DNA of 5,518 bases from Actinobacteria bacterium UBA2279 (GTDB lineage: Bacteria > Actinomycetota > Coriobacteriia > Anaerosomatales > Anaerosomataceae). Positions 1 through 5,518 of the stretch are shown piece after piece. Numbering within the stretch: position 1 is the first letter of the stretch; each line of letters opens with the position of its first letter. The notes under the pieces are model-generated. The model saw nothing but the letters and a program-made list of their open reading frames with translations. It did no database searches and was not told the DNA's origin. Where the stretch lies: positions 19,950 through 25,467 of the forward strand of contig DDWT01000019.1 of the NCBI GenBank assembly GCA_002347365.1. The letters run 5' to 3'. The position numbers and the translations under genes are program-made.

Positions 1-1
1 G

Positions 2-601
2 TACATGCAGGCCGACCTCTGGGCCAACCAGGGTGTTGGTATCGGTCTTGCGGACGCGCTGATCGCGCCGCGCGCCGAGGAGATACGTCGCAAGATCATG
101 CCGATGAACCACTACCGCGCGATAGACGCGGCGCGCGTGTTGGACTTCCCGATGATGTCTTGTCACACACCGGCGGACAACTCGGTCAACCGGTTCGTGC
201 AGGAGGCCGTCGAGGCTGCTGATCCAAGGACCCTCGACGAACTCGTCAAGATGCTGCGTACCATCCCGGAGTACGCCGATGCCGCAACGAAAGGGTATGG
301 GCCGACACTCATCCAGGGCAAAGGAGGCGCTCGCTGCGGCAAGATGCTCGTCGACATGACGGGCGGCACGGAAGGCCCGGCTGATGCTCTGGACAGACTG
401 TCTGCCGCAGGGATCGACACGCTCGTGGGCATGCACTACTCGGAAGAACATCGCAAGCACGCCGAGGAGTTGAAGCTCAATCTCGTGATCGCCGGCCACA
501 TCTCCTCGGACACACTCGGCATGAACCTCGTGCTCGACGAGATCGAGAAACATGGCGTGGAGGTTCACTGCATATCCGGCATGGTGCGTGTCCGCCGATA
601 G
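2..601 (+). CDS. NIF3-like (DUF34) dinuclear metal-centre protein, 5'-truncated by the window edge
   Basis: This is the C-terminal part of a NIF3/DUF34-family protein. The reading frame is open from base 2 to the TAG at 599-601, and the ATG at base 5 is probably internal. Numbering from that Met, I see CHTPADN at 53-59 (candidate metal ligands His54 and Asp58), the family's VDMTGGTEG at 116-124, and GHISSDTLGMN at 164-174 (candidate ligands His165 and Asp169), followed by the usual short C-terminal strand ending SGMVRVRR. The pattern resembles the long (about 300-residue) NIF3-like proteins of archaea and thermophilic or anaerobic bacteria. If so, roughly the first 100-120 residues, including the N-terminal His-rich metal motif, lie outside the window. 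NIF3 proteins form toroidal oligomers with a two-metal site in the cytoplasm. Their biochemical role is unsettled, so I assign no reaction. The gene converges on the PBP gene and ends at a strong hairpin. Family call is firm; exact length is unknown. Confidence 0.88.
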   Translation, partial: YMQADLWANQGVGIGLADALIAPRAEEIRRKIMPMNHYRAIDAARVLDFPMMSCHTPADNSVNRFVQEAVEAADPRTLDELVKMLRTIPEYADAATKGYGPTLIQGKGGARCGKMLVDMTGGTEGPADALDRLSAAGIDTLVGMHYSEEHRKHAEELKLNLVIAGHISSDTLGMNLVLDEIEKHGVEVHCISGMVRVRR

Positions 602-616
602 CAGGCTCCATTAGGT

Positions 617-658
617 AAGAAATGCCCCGATCCGCGTTGCCGGATCGGGGCATTTCTT
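617..658. terminator. Bidirectional intrinsic terminator between convergent genes
   Basis: A perfect 18-bp inverted repeat (617-634 and 641-658) encloses a six-base loop (635-640). The stem core is GC-rich (GCCCCGATCCG) and the outer part is AAGAAAT paired with ATTTCTT, so on either strand the GC-rich stem runs into a T-rich tract. It starts 15 bases after the NIF3-like stop codon and ends 7 bases before the PBP stop codon. That is the expected place and form for a rho-independent terminator serving both converging transcripts. Confidence 0.93.
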
Positions 659-665
659 GTCACGG

Positions 666-2852
666 TCAGGGGGTGCGAGTTGGTGGCACCGTACCGGTGG
701 GGTCGGGTGAAGGCGGGGGTGCGTTGGGGTCTGGTCCTCTGGATACGATGATGACCACGACATCGGCAGGTTTTGCTTTGGTGCCACCGGCCGGTGTCTG
801 ACTGATGACGCGTCCTGCCGGGACGATCGAGCTGTAGCCCTGGCCGACCGTCACCTCGAGCTTGGCTTCAGTAAGCACGCCTTGCGCCGCTGCCTGCGTC
901 ATCCCGGTGACATCGGGGACGTCGATCTCCGGGATGTCCCACTCCTTCTTCCATGTGTAGCTGGGTGCGGGAGCTGACTTGAAATCCAGCTTAGGCTCGT
1001 TCGCCAGTGCGCTCTTCATGAACTCGGCCCAGATCATCGCCGGGAACGTGCCACCGAACACTGTGATTCCGTGTACGTTGCGCATGGGTCTTTCGGGTGT
1101 GTAACCCATCCACACCGAGCATGCGAGCTGGGGGGTGTAGCCGCAGAACCAGGCGTCGCGATAGTCCTGGGTCGTGCCGGTCTTGCCAGCGGCGGGTCGA
1201 CCGATATTGGCCCGTCTGGCGGTACCGCCAGAGATCACACCCTTGAGTATCTGCGTTGCAGCATACGCGACAGATGGGCTGATGGCTTCGGTTCCCTTGT
1301 ACTCTGCCTGGTAGATCGTATCACCGTGAGAATCTACGATCCTGTCGATCGCGACTGGTGGCATGTGTGTTCCTTCGTTGCCCAGCGTGGAGTAGGCAGA
1401 CGCCATCTCGAGAGGGGTGACCTCCTGGCTGCCGAGCGTGATGGAGAGGAACGGCTGTACGTCGCTGGTGATTCCCATGTCGTGTGCGGTCTCGACGACC
1501 GGCTCGGCGCCCATCTCTGCGATCAAACGCGCGAATGCCGCGTTCACGGAGCCGACAGTCGCTTGTTGCAGAGTGATATAGCCCTTGCCGCCACCGGTCA
1601 CCTTCCACGGCTTCCCTCCGGTCGGGATGATCGCCGGGGAGGAGGAGTCGATCTTGCGTGTGGGGGGCATGCCCTGCTTCAGGGCCGTGACGAGTGTGAA
1701 CATCTTGAATGAAGATCCCGGCTGGCGTTTGGCCTGCGTGGCGAAGTTGAACTTGTTGGTGTCCCAATCCCTGCCGCCCACAAGCGCCTTTACCTTGCCT
1801 GTCGTGGGTTCGATCGCCACCAGTGCGTAGTCGGGGTCGCTGCCTTTGTTCATGATCTTGCGGCAGGCCGCCTCGGCCTGATCCTGCATCGCCGTGTCCA
1901 GCGTCGTGTAGACCTTCAGGCCGCCCTGGAACACGAGACTGGTCCCGTACTCGTCCTGCAGTAGTTTCTTCACGTGGGCGACGAAATACGGCGCCGCGTA
2001 TACGCCCTGCTCATCAAGTTGTGGGGCTCGGTCGAGATGGAGGTCCTCTACCTTTGCGGCCTCATACTCGTCGTCAGTGATGTACGCCTGCTCATGCATC
2101 TTGCTCAGGACCCACTGGCGACGCGATACCGCGCCTTCCGGGTTGTCATAGGGCGACAGCGTGCTCGGCGAGTTCACGACACCGGCCACCAGTGCCGCCT
2201 CTGCGATGGTAAGTTCGGACGCATGCTTGTTGAAGTAGGCCAGTGATGCAGCCTCGGCACCGTACGCTCCTTCGCCGAAGTACACGGTGTTGAGATACAT
2301 CGCGAGGACCTCGTCTTTGGACATACGCTGCTCGAGCTGGTAGGCGAGATATGCCTCGCGGGCCTTGCGGCGGTACGAGATGTCGTAGCGTTCGCCAGCG
2401 AGAACGGTCGCCCGGATGTATTGCTGCGTGATGGTCGAGGCGCCCTCCTCGACGCCTCCCGCTGCGAGGTTCGTCACGAATGCGCGAACGATGCCCACGG
2501 TGTCAAAGCCGTTATGGGTGTAGAAGCGCTCGTCTTCCACGGCAACGATGGCATGTTGCAGGTACGGGGAGATGCCGTCCAGGTCGACCACTTGGCGGTT
2601 CTCCATGTACAGGTTGGCGATCAGACGGTCGTCCGCCGAGTATATCTTCGTCGCCTGCGCGACTTTGAAGGCGTTGGGATCATCCAGACTCGGGAGATCG
2701 GTCAGCCAACCGCCGACCATGGCGAAAGCGCCCGCCACACCGATGCTGGTGAAGAGCACCGTCACCGCGAGCATTGCAGCGGTGCCGCCCACGATCAGGC
2801 GCACTGCGGTATGGGGTTTCTTCATGCGGCGAAGCCGCGTACGCCTTGACAT
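666..2852 (-). CDS. Bifunctional class A penicillin-binding protein (PBP1A type) with C-terminal PASTA domain
   Basis: This 728-aa membrane-anchored enzyme polymerises lipid II into glycan strands and cross-links the stem peptides outside the cell membrane. A basic cytoplasmic N-terminus (residues 1-18) precedes one membrane segment (about 18-45). The glycosyltransferase domain (GT51, about 65-245) shows EDERFY with catalytic Glu106, GASTITQQ at 137-144, RKAREA at 162-167 with the second conserved Glu166, and LNTVYFG at 188-194. The transpeptidase domain (about 340-615) has all three motifs: SSFK at 380-383 (Ser380 nucleophile, Lys383), SVN at 435-437 and KTGT at 557-560. One PASTA domain (about 642-705) and a Pro-rich tail of about 20 residues follow. 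The ATG at 2852 is chosen because GAAGGGAG lies four bases upstream and the protein then starts MSRRTRLRR, normal for the family. An in-frame ATG at 2975 would add 41 uncharged-to-polar residues of no recognisable fold and overlap the neighbour's ribosome site. Both active sites look intact. Confidence 0.96.
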   Translation of the reverse strand: MSRRTRLRRMKKPHTAVRLIVGGTAAMLAVTVLFTSIGVAGAFAMVGGWLTDLPSLDDPNAFKVAQATKIYSADDRLIANLYMENRQVVDLDGISPYLQHAIVAVEDERFYTHNGFDTVGIVRAFVTNLAAGGVEEGASTITQQYIRATVLAGERYDISYRRKAREAYLAYQLEQRMSKDEVLAMYLNTVYFGEGAYGAEAASLAYFNKHASELTIAEAALVAGVVNSPSTLSPYDNPEGAVSRRQWVLSKMHEQAYITDDEYEAAKVEDLHLDRAPQLDEQGVYAAPYFVAHVKKLLQDEYGTSLVFQGGLKVYTTLDTAMQDQAEAACRKIMNKGSDPDYALVAIEPTTGKVKALVGGRDWDTNKFNFATQAKRQPGSSFKMFTLVTALKQGMPPTRKIDSSSPAIIPTGGKPWKVTGGGKGYITLQQATVGSVNAAFARLIAEMGAEPVVETAHDMGITSDVQPFLSITLGSQEVTPLEMASAYSTLGNEGTHMPPVAIDRIVDSHGDTIYQAEYKGTEAISPSVAYAATQILKGVISGGTARRANIGRPAAGKTGTTQDYRDAWFCGYTPQLACSVWMGYTPERPMRNVHGITVFGGTFPAMIWAEFMKSALANEPKLDFKSAPAPSYTWKKEWDIPEIDVPDVTGMTQAAAQGVLTEAKLEVTVGQGYSSIVPAGRVISQTPAGGTKAKPADVVVIIVSRGPDPNAPPPSPDPTGTVPPTRTP

Positions 2853-2856
2853 CGGG

Positions 2857-2864
2857 CTCCCTTC
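2857..2864 (-). promoter_or_regulatory. Ribosome binding site of the PBP gene; decides the start codon
   Basis: On the minus strand GAAGGGAG is followed by four bases and then ATG (2852-2850). This is a good purine-rich Shine-Dalgarno match. It favours this start over the upstream in-frame ATG at 2975, which would give a 769-aa product. Confidence 0.8.
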
Positions 2865-2874
2865 GTCCAACGTC

Positions 2875-2893
2875 ACATTATGGCGACTAATGT
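2875..2893. promoter_or_regulatory. Inverted repeat ACATTA-N7-TAATGT, possible operator
   Basis: ACATTA (2875-2880) and TAATGT (2888-2893) are perfect reverse complements separated by seven bases. A second, overlapping dyad, GCGAC-TAAT-GTCGC, lies at 2883-2896. The AT-rich half-sites stand out in GC-rich surroundings and cover the proposed -10 element of the PBP gene, as an operator for a dimeric regulator would. The -10 itself contributes AT-richness, and chance cannot be excluded for 6-base arms. Confidence 0.35.
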
Positions 2894-2906
2894 CGCGCGA
2901 TGCCAG
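2877..2906 (-). promoter_or_regulatory. Candidate sigma-70-type promoter for the PBP gene
   Basis: Read on the minus strand, CTGGCA (2906-2901; four of six matches to TTGACA) and CATAAT (2882-2877; five of six matches to TATAAT) are separated by 18 bases. Transcription would start near 2870, leaving an untranslated leader of about 18 bases that still contains the ribosome site. The -10 element lies inside the dyad at 2875-2893. This is a by-eye match to the consensus in a GC-rich genome, so it is tentative. Confidence 0.45.
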
Positions 2907-2937
2907 GACGGGACACGTATGAGCTGTTCGGGCATTG

Positions 2938-2943
2938 TATACT
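2938..2943 (+). promoter_or_regulatory. Candidate -10 element for the U32 gene
   Basis: TATACT matches TATAAT at five of six positions and lies 49 bases before the U32 start codon, which would give a leader of roughly 40 bases. I see no good -35 element at the usual 16-18 base distance; the closest resemblance, GGGACA at 2910-2915, is too far away at 22 bases. The site sits within the self-complementary GTATAC (2937-2942), so a reading on the other strand is also possible. Weak call. Confidence 0.35.
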
Positions 2944-2978
2944 CGATCGGCTCCGCACCGCGTCCTTTCCGACACACT

Positions 2979-2983
2979 GAAGG
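2979..2983 (+). promoter_or_regulatory. Ribosome binding site of the U32 gene
   Basis: GAAGG ends nine bases before the ATG at 2993. It supports that start, which also puts the family's opening strand (PELLAPAG) at residues 10-17, where U32 proteins normally begin. Confidence 0.7.
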
Positions 2984-2992
2984 CGAACCGTC

Positions 2993-5413
2993 ATGCGCGA
3001 ACCCCTCATCCTGGCCACACCGGAACTCCTTGCCCCTGCCGGGACTCCCGCAGCGCTGATCGCTGCCGTGAACAACGGCGCCGACGCAGTCTATCTCGGG
3101 CTCGGAGATCTGAACGCGCGCCGTGGAGCCGAGAACTTCGATCTTGAGACGCTTGCGCAAGGCGCGCGGTTCGCCCATCTTCGCGGTGCCAGGGTCTATC
3201 TCACGGCGAATATCGTGATCCTGCCTGAAGAGATGAGGCACGCTGTTGACCTTGTCGACGGCGCCTGGGCCGCAGGCGTCGACGCGGTCATCGTCCAGGA
3301 TCTCGGGTTACTGCGCGTGTTGCGACGCGCTCTGCCGCACGTGAGGCTTCACGCATCGACGCAGATCGATGCGCACAACACCGCGTCGGTGCAGATGCTC
3401 GCGGATCTGGGCTGCTCACGGGTCACGCTCGCCCGGGAGCTTTCAGTGTCAGAGATCGCCGCGATCGCCGTCGCTGCGGACGTCGAAGTCGAGTCTTTTG
3501 TCCATGGCTCGCTGTGTTACTGCTACTCCGGCCAGTGTCTCATGTCGTCAGTGATCGGCGGACGCTCGGCGAATCGCGGCTTGTGCGCCCAGCCATGTCG
3601 GCTTCCCTACACCCTCGTGAAGGACGGAGCCCTCGAAGTCGAGGTGAACGGACGTTACCTGCTCAGCCCGAAAGACCTGGCGGGCATCGGGCAGCTGCCG
3701 GCACTAGTGAACAGCGGTGCGGCCGCGCTCAAGATCGAGGGACGCATGAAGACGCCAGAGTACGTTGCGGTGGTCGTAGGCGTTTACCGCGCGGCCCTGG
3801 ACCGTGCTGCCGCAGATCCCGAGGGCTTCACCGTGTTCGACGCCGAGCGGGAGCTCCTTGAGGAGGCATTCAACCGAGGCTTCAGTGAGGCGTACCTGGC
3901 GGGCATCAGTGACGCGAGGATGATGAGCCTCGGTCGCCCCAACAATCGAGGGGTGCCGCTCGGACGCGTCTCCAAGGTCGTGGGCAACGCAGCTGAGGTC
4001 GCGCTGGATCGCGCTCTCGATGCGGGGGATACCATCGAGTTCTGGACCGGCAAAGGGCGTTTCGCACAGCGTGCGGGTGAACTTGGCGTCGACAACGAGG
4101 TGCGCATGACGGCGCCGGCGGGGTCCAGGGTCACGCTGAGGCTCGAGGGTCTTGCCTCGGCAGGCGACCGGGTCTTCCGGGTCGCCAACGCGACGATGCT
4201 CAGCGCGGCACGCCGTACGTTCGAGGGCCGCGAGGCCATCGGCCACCGGGCGACTCCCGTGCGGCTTTCCGTTCGCATTCGCATCGGTGAGCGACTCAGC
4301 GTCACAGCGACTGCCGGCGATGTCTCGGCCGAAGCGTGCGGTTCTGTGGTGGAACCGGCCCGCACCAAGGCGGTGTCAGCCGAGGACGTCATCGAGCACG
4401 TGGGGCGGGTAGGTGGCTCTGGATACGTCGCCGAGGCGTTCGATATCGATCTTGAGGACGGTGCCGGTGTAGGGTTCTCGACGCTCCATTCGGTCCGCCG
4501 AGAAGCGCTGGAAGCTCTCGACGAGCTACGACTCCGGCCTTGGGCGGACAGGCGGAAAATGGAACCCGTGGTCGTCCCTGCGGTCGGTCCGAAGGCGGGA
4601 GGGCGAACCGGTGTGGAGCTTGTCGCGTGCGTCAGCAACGCGCAGGCGGCTGCGGCGTGTCTTGAGGCCGGAGCCGATCGCGTACTGTTGCGTGTCACTG
4701 CTGCCGACGATCCAGCCGACACGCCGGCGCGCGTCACGCCGGTGCTTCCCAGGATCGCACACGAGTCCGAGATCGAGGCCCTTACCGACTTCTGTGTGCA
4801 GGATGAGTCGGTGACCGTAGGGAACCTTGGCATCACGCGCGAGGCGCTCGGCCGTGGCGCGCGGATCGCAGCGGATTGGCCGCTCAACATCGTGAACCCC
4901 TGGGCGGCGGAGACCATCGCTTCGATGGGCGCCACATCTCTTTGGGCATCTCACGAACTCACTGCCAATCAGCTGACGGCCCTGGTGGTCGGCTCATCGG
5001 TCCCGGTGGGTGTCGTCGTATACGGACGCGTAGAGCTCATGGTCGCCGAACGATGCGTGTTGCAGAACGCCGGCGATTGCAGTAGGCAGTGTGGAGTGTG
5101 TGAACATCGCACGCACGCCTGGACACTCCGTGATGACAAGGGTTATGAATTCCCGGTTCGTACCGATGCGACGGGGCGAAGCCACATTTACAACGCAGTC
5201 ACGCTCGATCTTGCCCGAGCATTGGGCGAGGTGCTCGCTACCGGCGTGAGTGCGGTGCGCCTTGACTTCACCGTCGAGGATGCGGAGGAGCGGCGACGCG
5301 TAGTGCGCGCGTACCGCTCGGCACTAGATGAGGTTGGAGCAGGCCGGATGACCGGCGCCGAGCCCGTTGTCTCTCCGGCGACCAGTGGCCACTTCTTCAG
5401 AGGGGTGCGCTGA
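2993..5413 (+). CDS. U32-family protein with DUF3656, RlhA-like, with a second Cys-cluster C-terminal module
   Basis: This is an 806-aa cytoplasmic protein of the 'peptidase U32' family. The name is historical: characterised bacterial members (RlhA, TrhP, UbiU/UbiV) are iron-sulfur proteins needed for hydroxylation of rRNA, tRNA or ubiquinone. The N-terminal barrel (about 9-305) opens with PELLAPAG and carries HGSLCYCYSGQC (171-182) and GLCAQPCR (196-203). Cys175, Cys182, Cys198 and Cys202 match the usual 4Fe-4S ligands; Cys177 is extra. LKIEGRMKTPEY (246-257) and RPNNRGVPLGRV (315-326) follow, then a DUF3656-like region (about 416-515). This order fits the RlhA (YdcP) group, which acts on 23S rRNA C2501 in E. 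coli. That protein is only about 650 residues; here a further module (about 535-780) contains Cys688, Cys696, Cys700 and Cys703, then GYEFPVRTD and HIYN. Such long forms occur in Gram-positive anaerobes. Family is certain, substrate inferred. It is divergent from the PBP gene. Confidence 0.93.
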   Translation: MREPLILATPELLAPAGTPAALIAAVNNGADAVYLGLGDLNARRGAENFDLETLAQGARFAHLRGARVYLTANIVILPEEMRHAVDLVDGAWAAGVDAVIVQDLGLLRVLRRALPHVRLHASTQIDAHNTASVQMLADLGCSRVTLARELSVSEIAAIAVAADVEVESFVHGSLCYCYSGQCLMSSVIGGRSANRGLCAQPCRLPYTLVKDGALEVEVNGRYLLSPKDLAGIGQLPALVNSGAAALKIEGRMKTPEYVAVVVGVYRAALDRAAADPEGFTVFDAERELLEEAFNRGFSEAYLAGISDARMMSLGRPNNRGVPLGRVSKVVGNAAEVALDRALDAGDTIEFWTGKGRFAQRAGELGVDNEVRMTAPAGSRVTLRLEGLASAGDRVFRVANATMLSAARRTFEGREAIGHRATPVRLSVRIRIGERLSVTATAGDVSAEACGSVVEPARTKAVSAEDVIEHVGRVGGSGYVAEAFDIDLEDGAGVGFSTLHSVRREALEALDELRLRPWADRRKMEPVVVPAVGPKAGGRTGVELVACVSNAQAAAACLEAGADRVLLRVTAADDPADTPARVTPVLPRIAHESEIEALTDFCVQDESVTVGNLGITREALGRGARIAADWPLNIVNPWAAETIASMGATSLWASHELTANQLTALVVGSSVPVGVVVYGRVELMVAERCVLQNAGDCSRQCGVCEHRTHAWTLRDDKGYEFPVRTDATGRSHIYNAVTLDLARALGEVLATGVSAVRLDFTVEDAEERRRVVRAYRSALDEVGAGRMTGAEPVVSPATSGHFFRGVR

Positions 5414-5429
5414 GGTCTACTTGACCTCG
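5411..5429. repeat. Short inverted repeat spanning both convergent stop codons
   Basis: GAGGTC (5412-5417) and GACCTC (5423-5428) are perfect complements around a five-base loop, with one further G-T pair outside. The hairpin covers the TGA of the U32 gene and the TAG of the PKD-like gene. No T-tract follows on either strand, so it does not qualify as a standard intrinsic terminator. Confidence 0.4.
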
Positions 5430-5518
5430 ATGACAGCCGGGAGGCTGGATACCTGCCCCGAGTCGTCGGTCACCCACAGGGTCACGGTGTACTTGCCTGC
5501 GGCTGTGAAGGCGTGTTT
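5417..5518 (-). CDS. C-terminal end of a PKD-domain-like protein, cut by the right window edge
   Basis: Reading leftward from the edge, 33 codons run without interruption to a TAG at 5419-5417. The translation begins KHAFTAAGKYTVTLWVTD and ends PAVIEVK. F-x-x-AGKYTVTLxVTDDSG is the hallmark of the last strands of a PKD (polycystic kidney disease) immunoglobulin-like domain, and the closing IEVK is a typical final strand. PKD domains are usually found in secreted or surface-anchored proteins, where they act as spacers or binding modules; what precedes it here is outside the window. There is no C-terminal membrane anchor or sorting signal, so any anchoring would have to be elsewhere. The stop lies three bases from the convergent U32 stop. 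The fragment is short, so the fold is recognisable but the protein is not. Confidence 0.75.
   Translation of the reverse strand, partial: KHAFTAAGKYTVTLWVTDDSGQVSSLPAVIEVK

Noticed and set aside
666..726. Pro-rich PBP tail as a possible frameshifted or degraded end
   Set aside because: The frame is continuous from the PASTA domain to a TGA placed just before the terminator. Low-complexity Pro/Thr tails are common in PBPs of Gram-positive bacteria.
1071..1712. A 213-codon plus-strand frame inside the PBP gene
   Set aside because: It is opposite the transpeptidase domain, whose motifs are intact, and its translation has no domain character; it is a high-GC shadow frame.
2853..2975. Upstream in-frame start extending the PBP by 41 residues
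   Set aside because: The internal ATG at 2852 has a strong ribosome site and a normal family N-terminus. The extension would cover the whole divergent promoter region and the U32 leader and shows no recognisable fold.
2873..3241. A 122-codon minus-strand frame across the intergenic region and the start of the U32 gene
   Set aside because: It is antisense to the conserved U32 N-terminus, has no convincing ribosome site and resembles no family I know.
3784..4935. A 383-codon open frame on the minus strand inside the U32 gene
   Set aside because: It lies entirely antisense to a gene with clear family motifs, and its composition (Ser, Ala, Arg, Thr and Pro rich, no recognisable domain) is what the reverse strand of high-GC coding DNA gives.
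1..5518. Novel multi-gene system, mobile element or CRISPR array
   Set aside because: All four genes belong to widespread families with separate roles and alternate in strand. I see no repeats with regular spacing, transposase, integrase or attachment sites.

Overview
The window comes from a high-GC bacterial chromosome (about 60% GC or slightly above, by eye). It carries ordinary cell-wall and RNA-modification housekeeping genes. A class A penicillin-binding protein with a C-terminal PASTA domain points to a Gram-positive type of envelope. High GC, the long U32 protein with DUF3656 and the long-form NIF3-like protein would suit a deep-branching, possibly anaerobic, actinobacterial lineage (Coriobacteriia-like). 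That placement is inference from gene style only; there is no rRNA or marker-gene evidence here.

Layout, left to right: (1) the 3' two-thirds of a NIF3-like (DUF34) metal-binding protein gene on the + strand, cut by the left edge; (2) a perfect 18-bp inverted repeat that can act as a terminator for both converging genes; (3) a full-length bifunctional class A PBP on the - strand (728 aa from its best-supported start); (4) a 140-bp divergent promoter region with a dyad that may be an operator; (5) a full-length 806-aa U32-family protein on the + strand, related to the RlhA-type rRNA hydroxylation factors; (6) the last 33 codons of a - strand gene ending in a PKD-like fold, entering from the right edge and stopping three bases from the U32 stop codon.

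Gene order alternates (+, -, +, -), so no multi-gene operon is visible. Each gene looks separately transcribed, apart from whatever lies beyond the edges. The PBP builds peptidoglycan outside the membrane, the PKD-ended protein is probably surface-exposed, and the U32 and NIF3-like proteins are cytoplasmic. Nothing in the sequence ties them into one pathway. I found no mobile element, CRISPR array, tRNA or rRNA, and no sign of a novel multi-gene system. The items most worth checking are the promoter-region dyad, the second cysteine cluster of the U32 protein, and the very tight convergent gene ends at the right.
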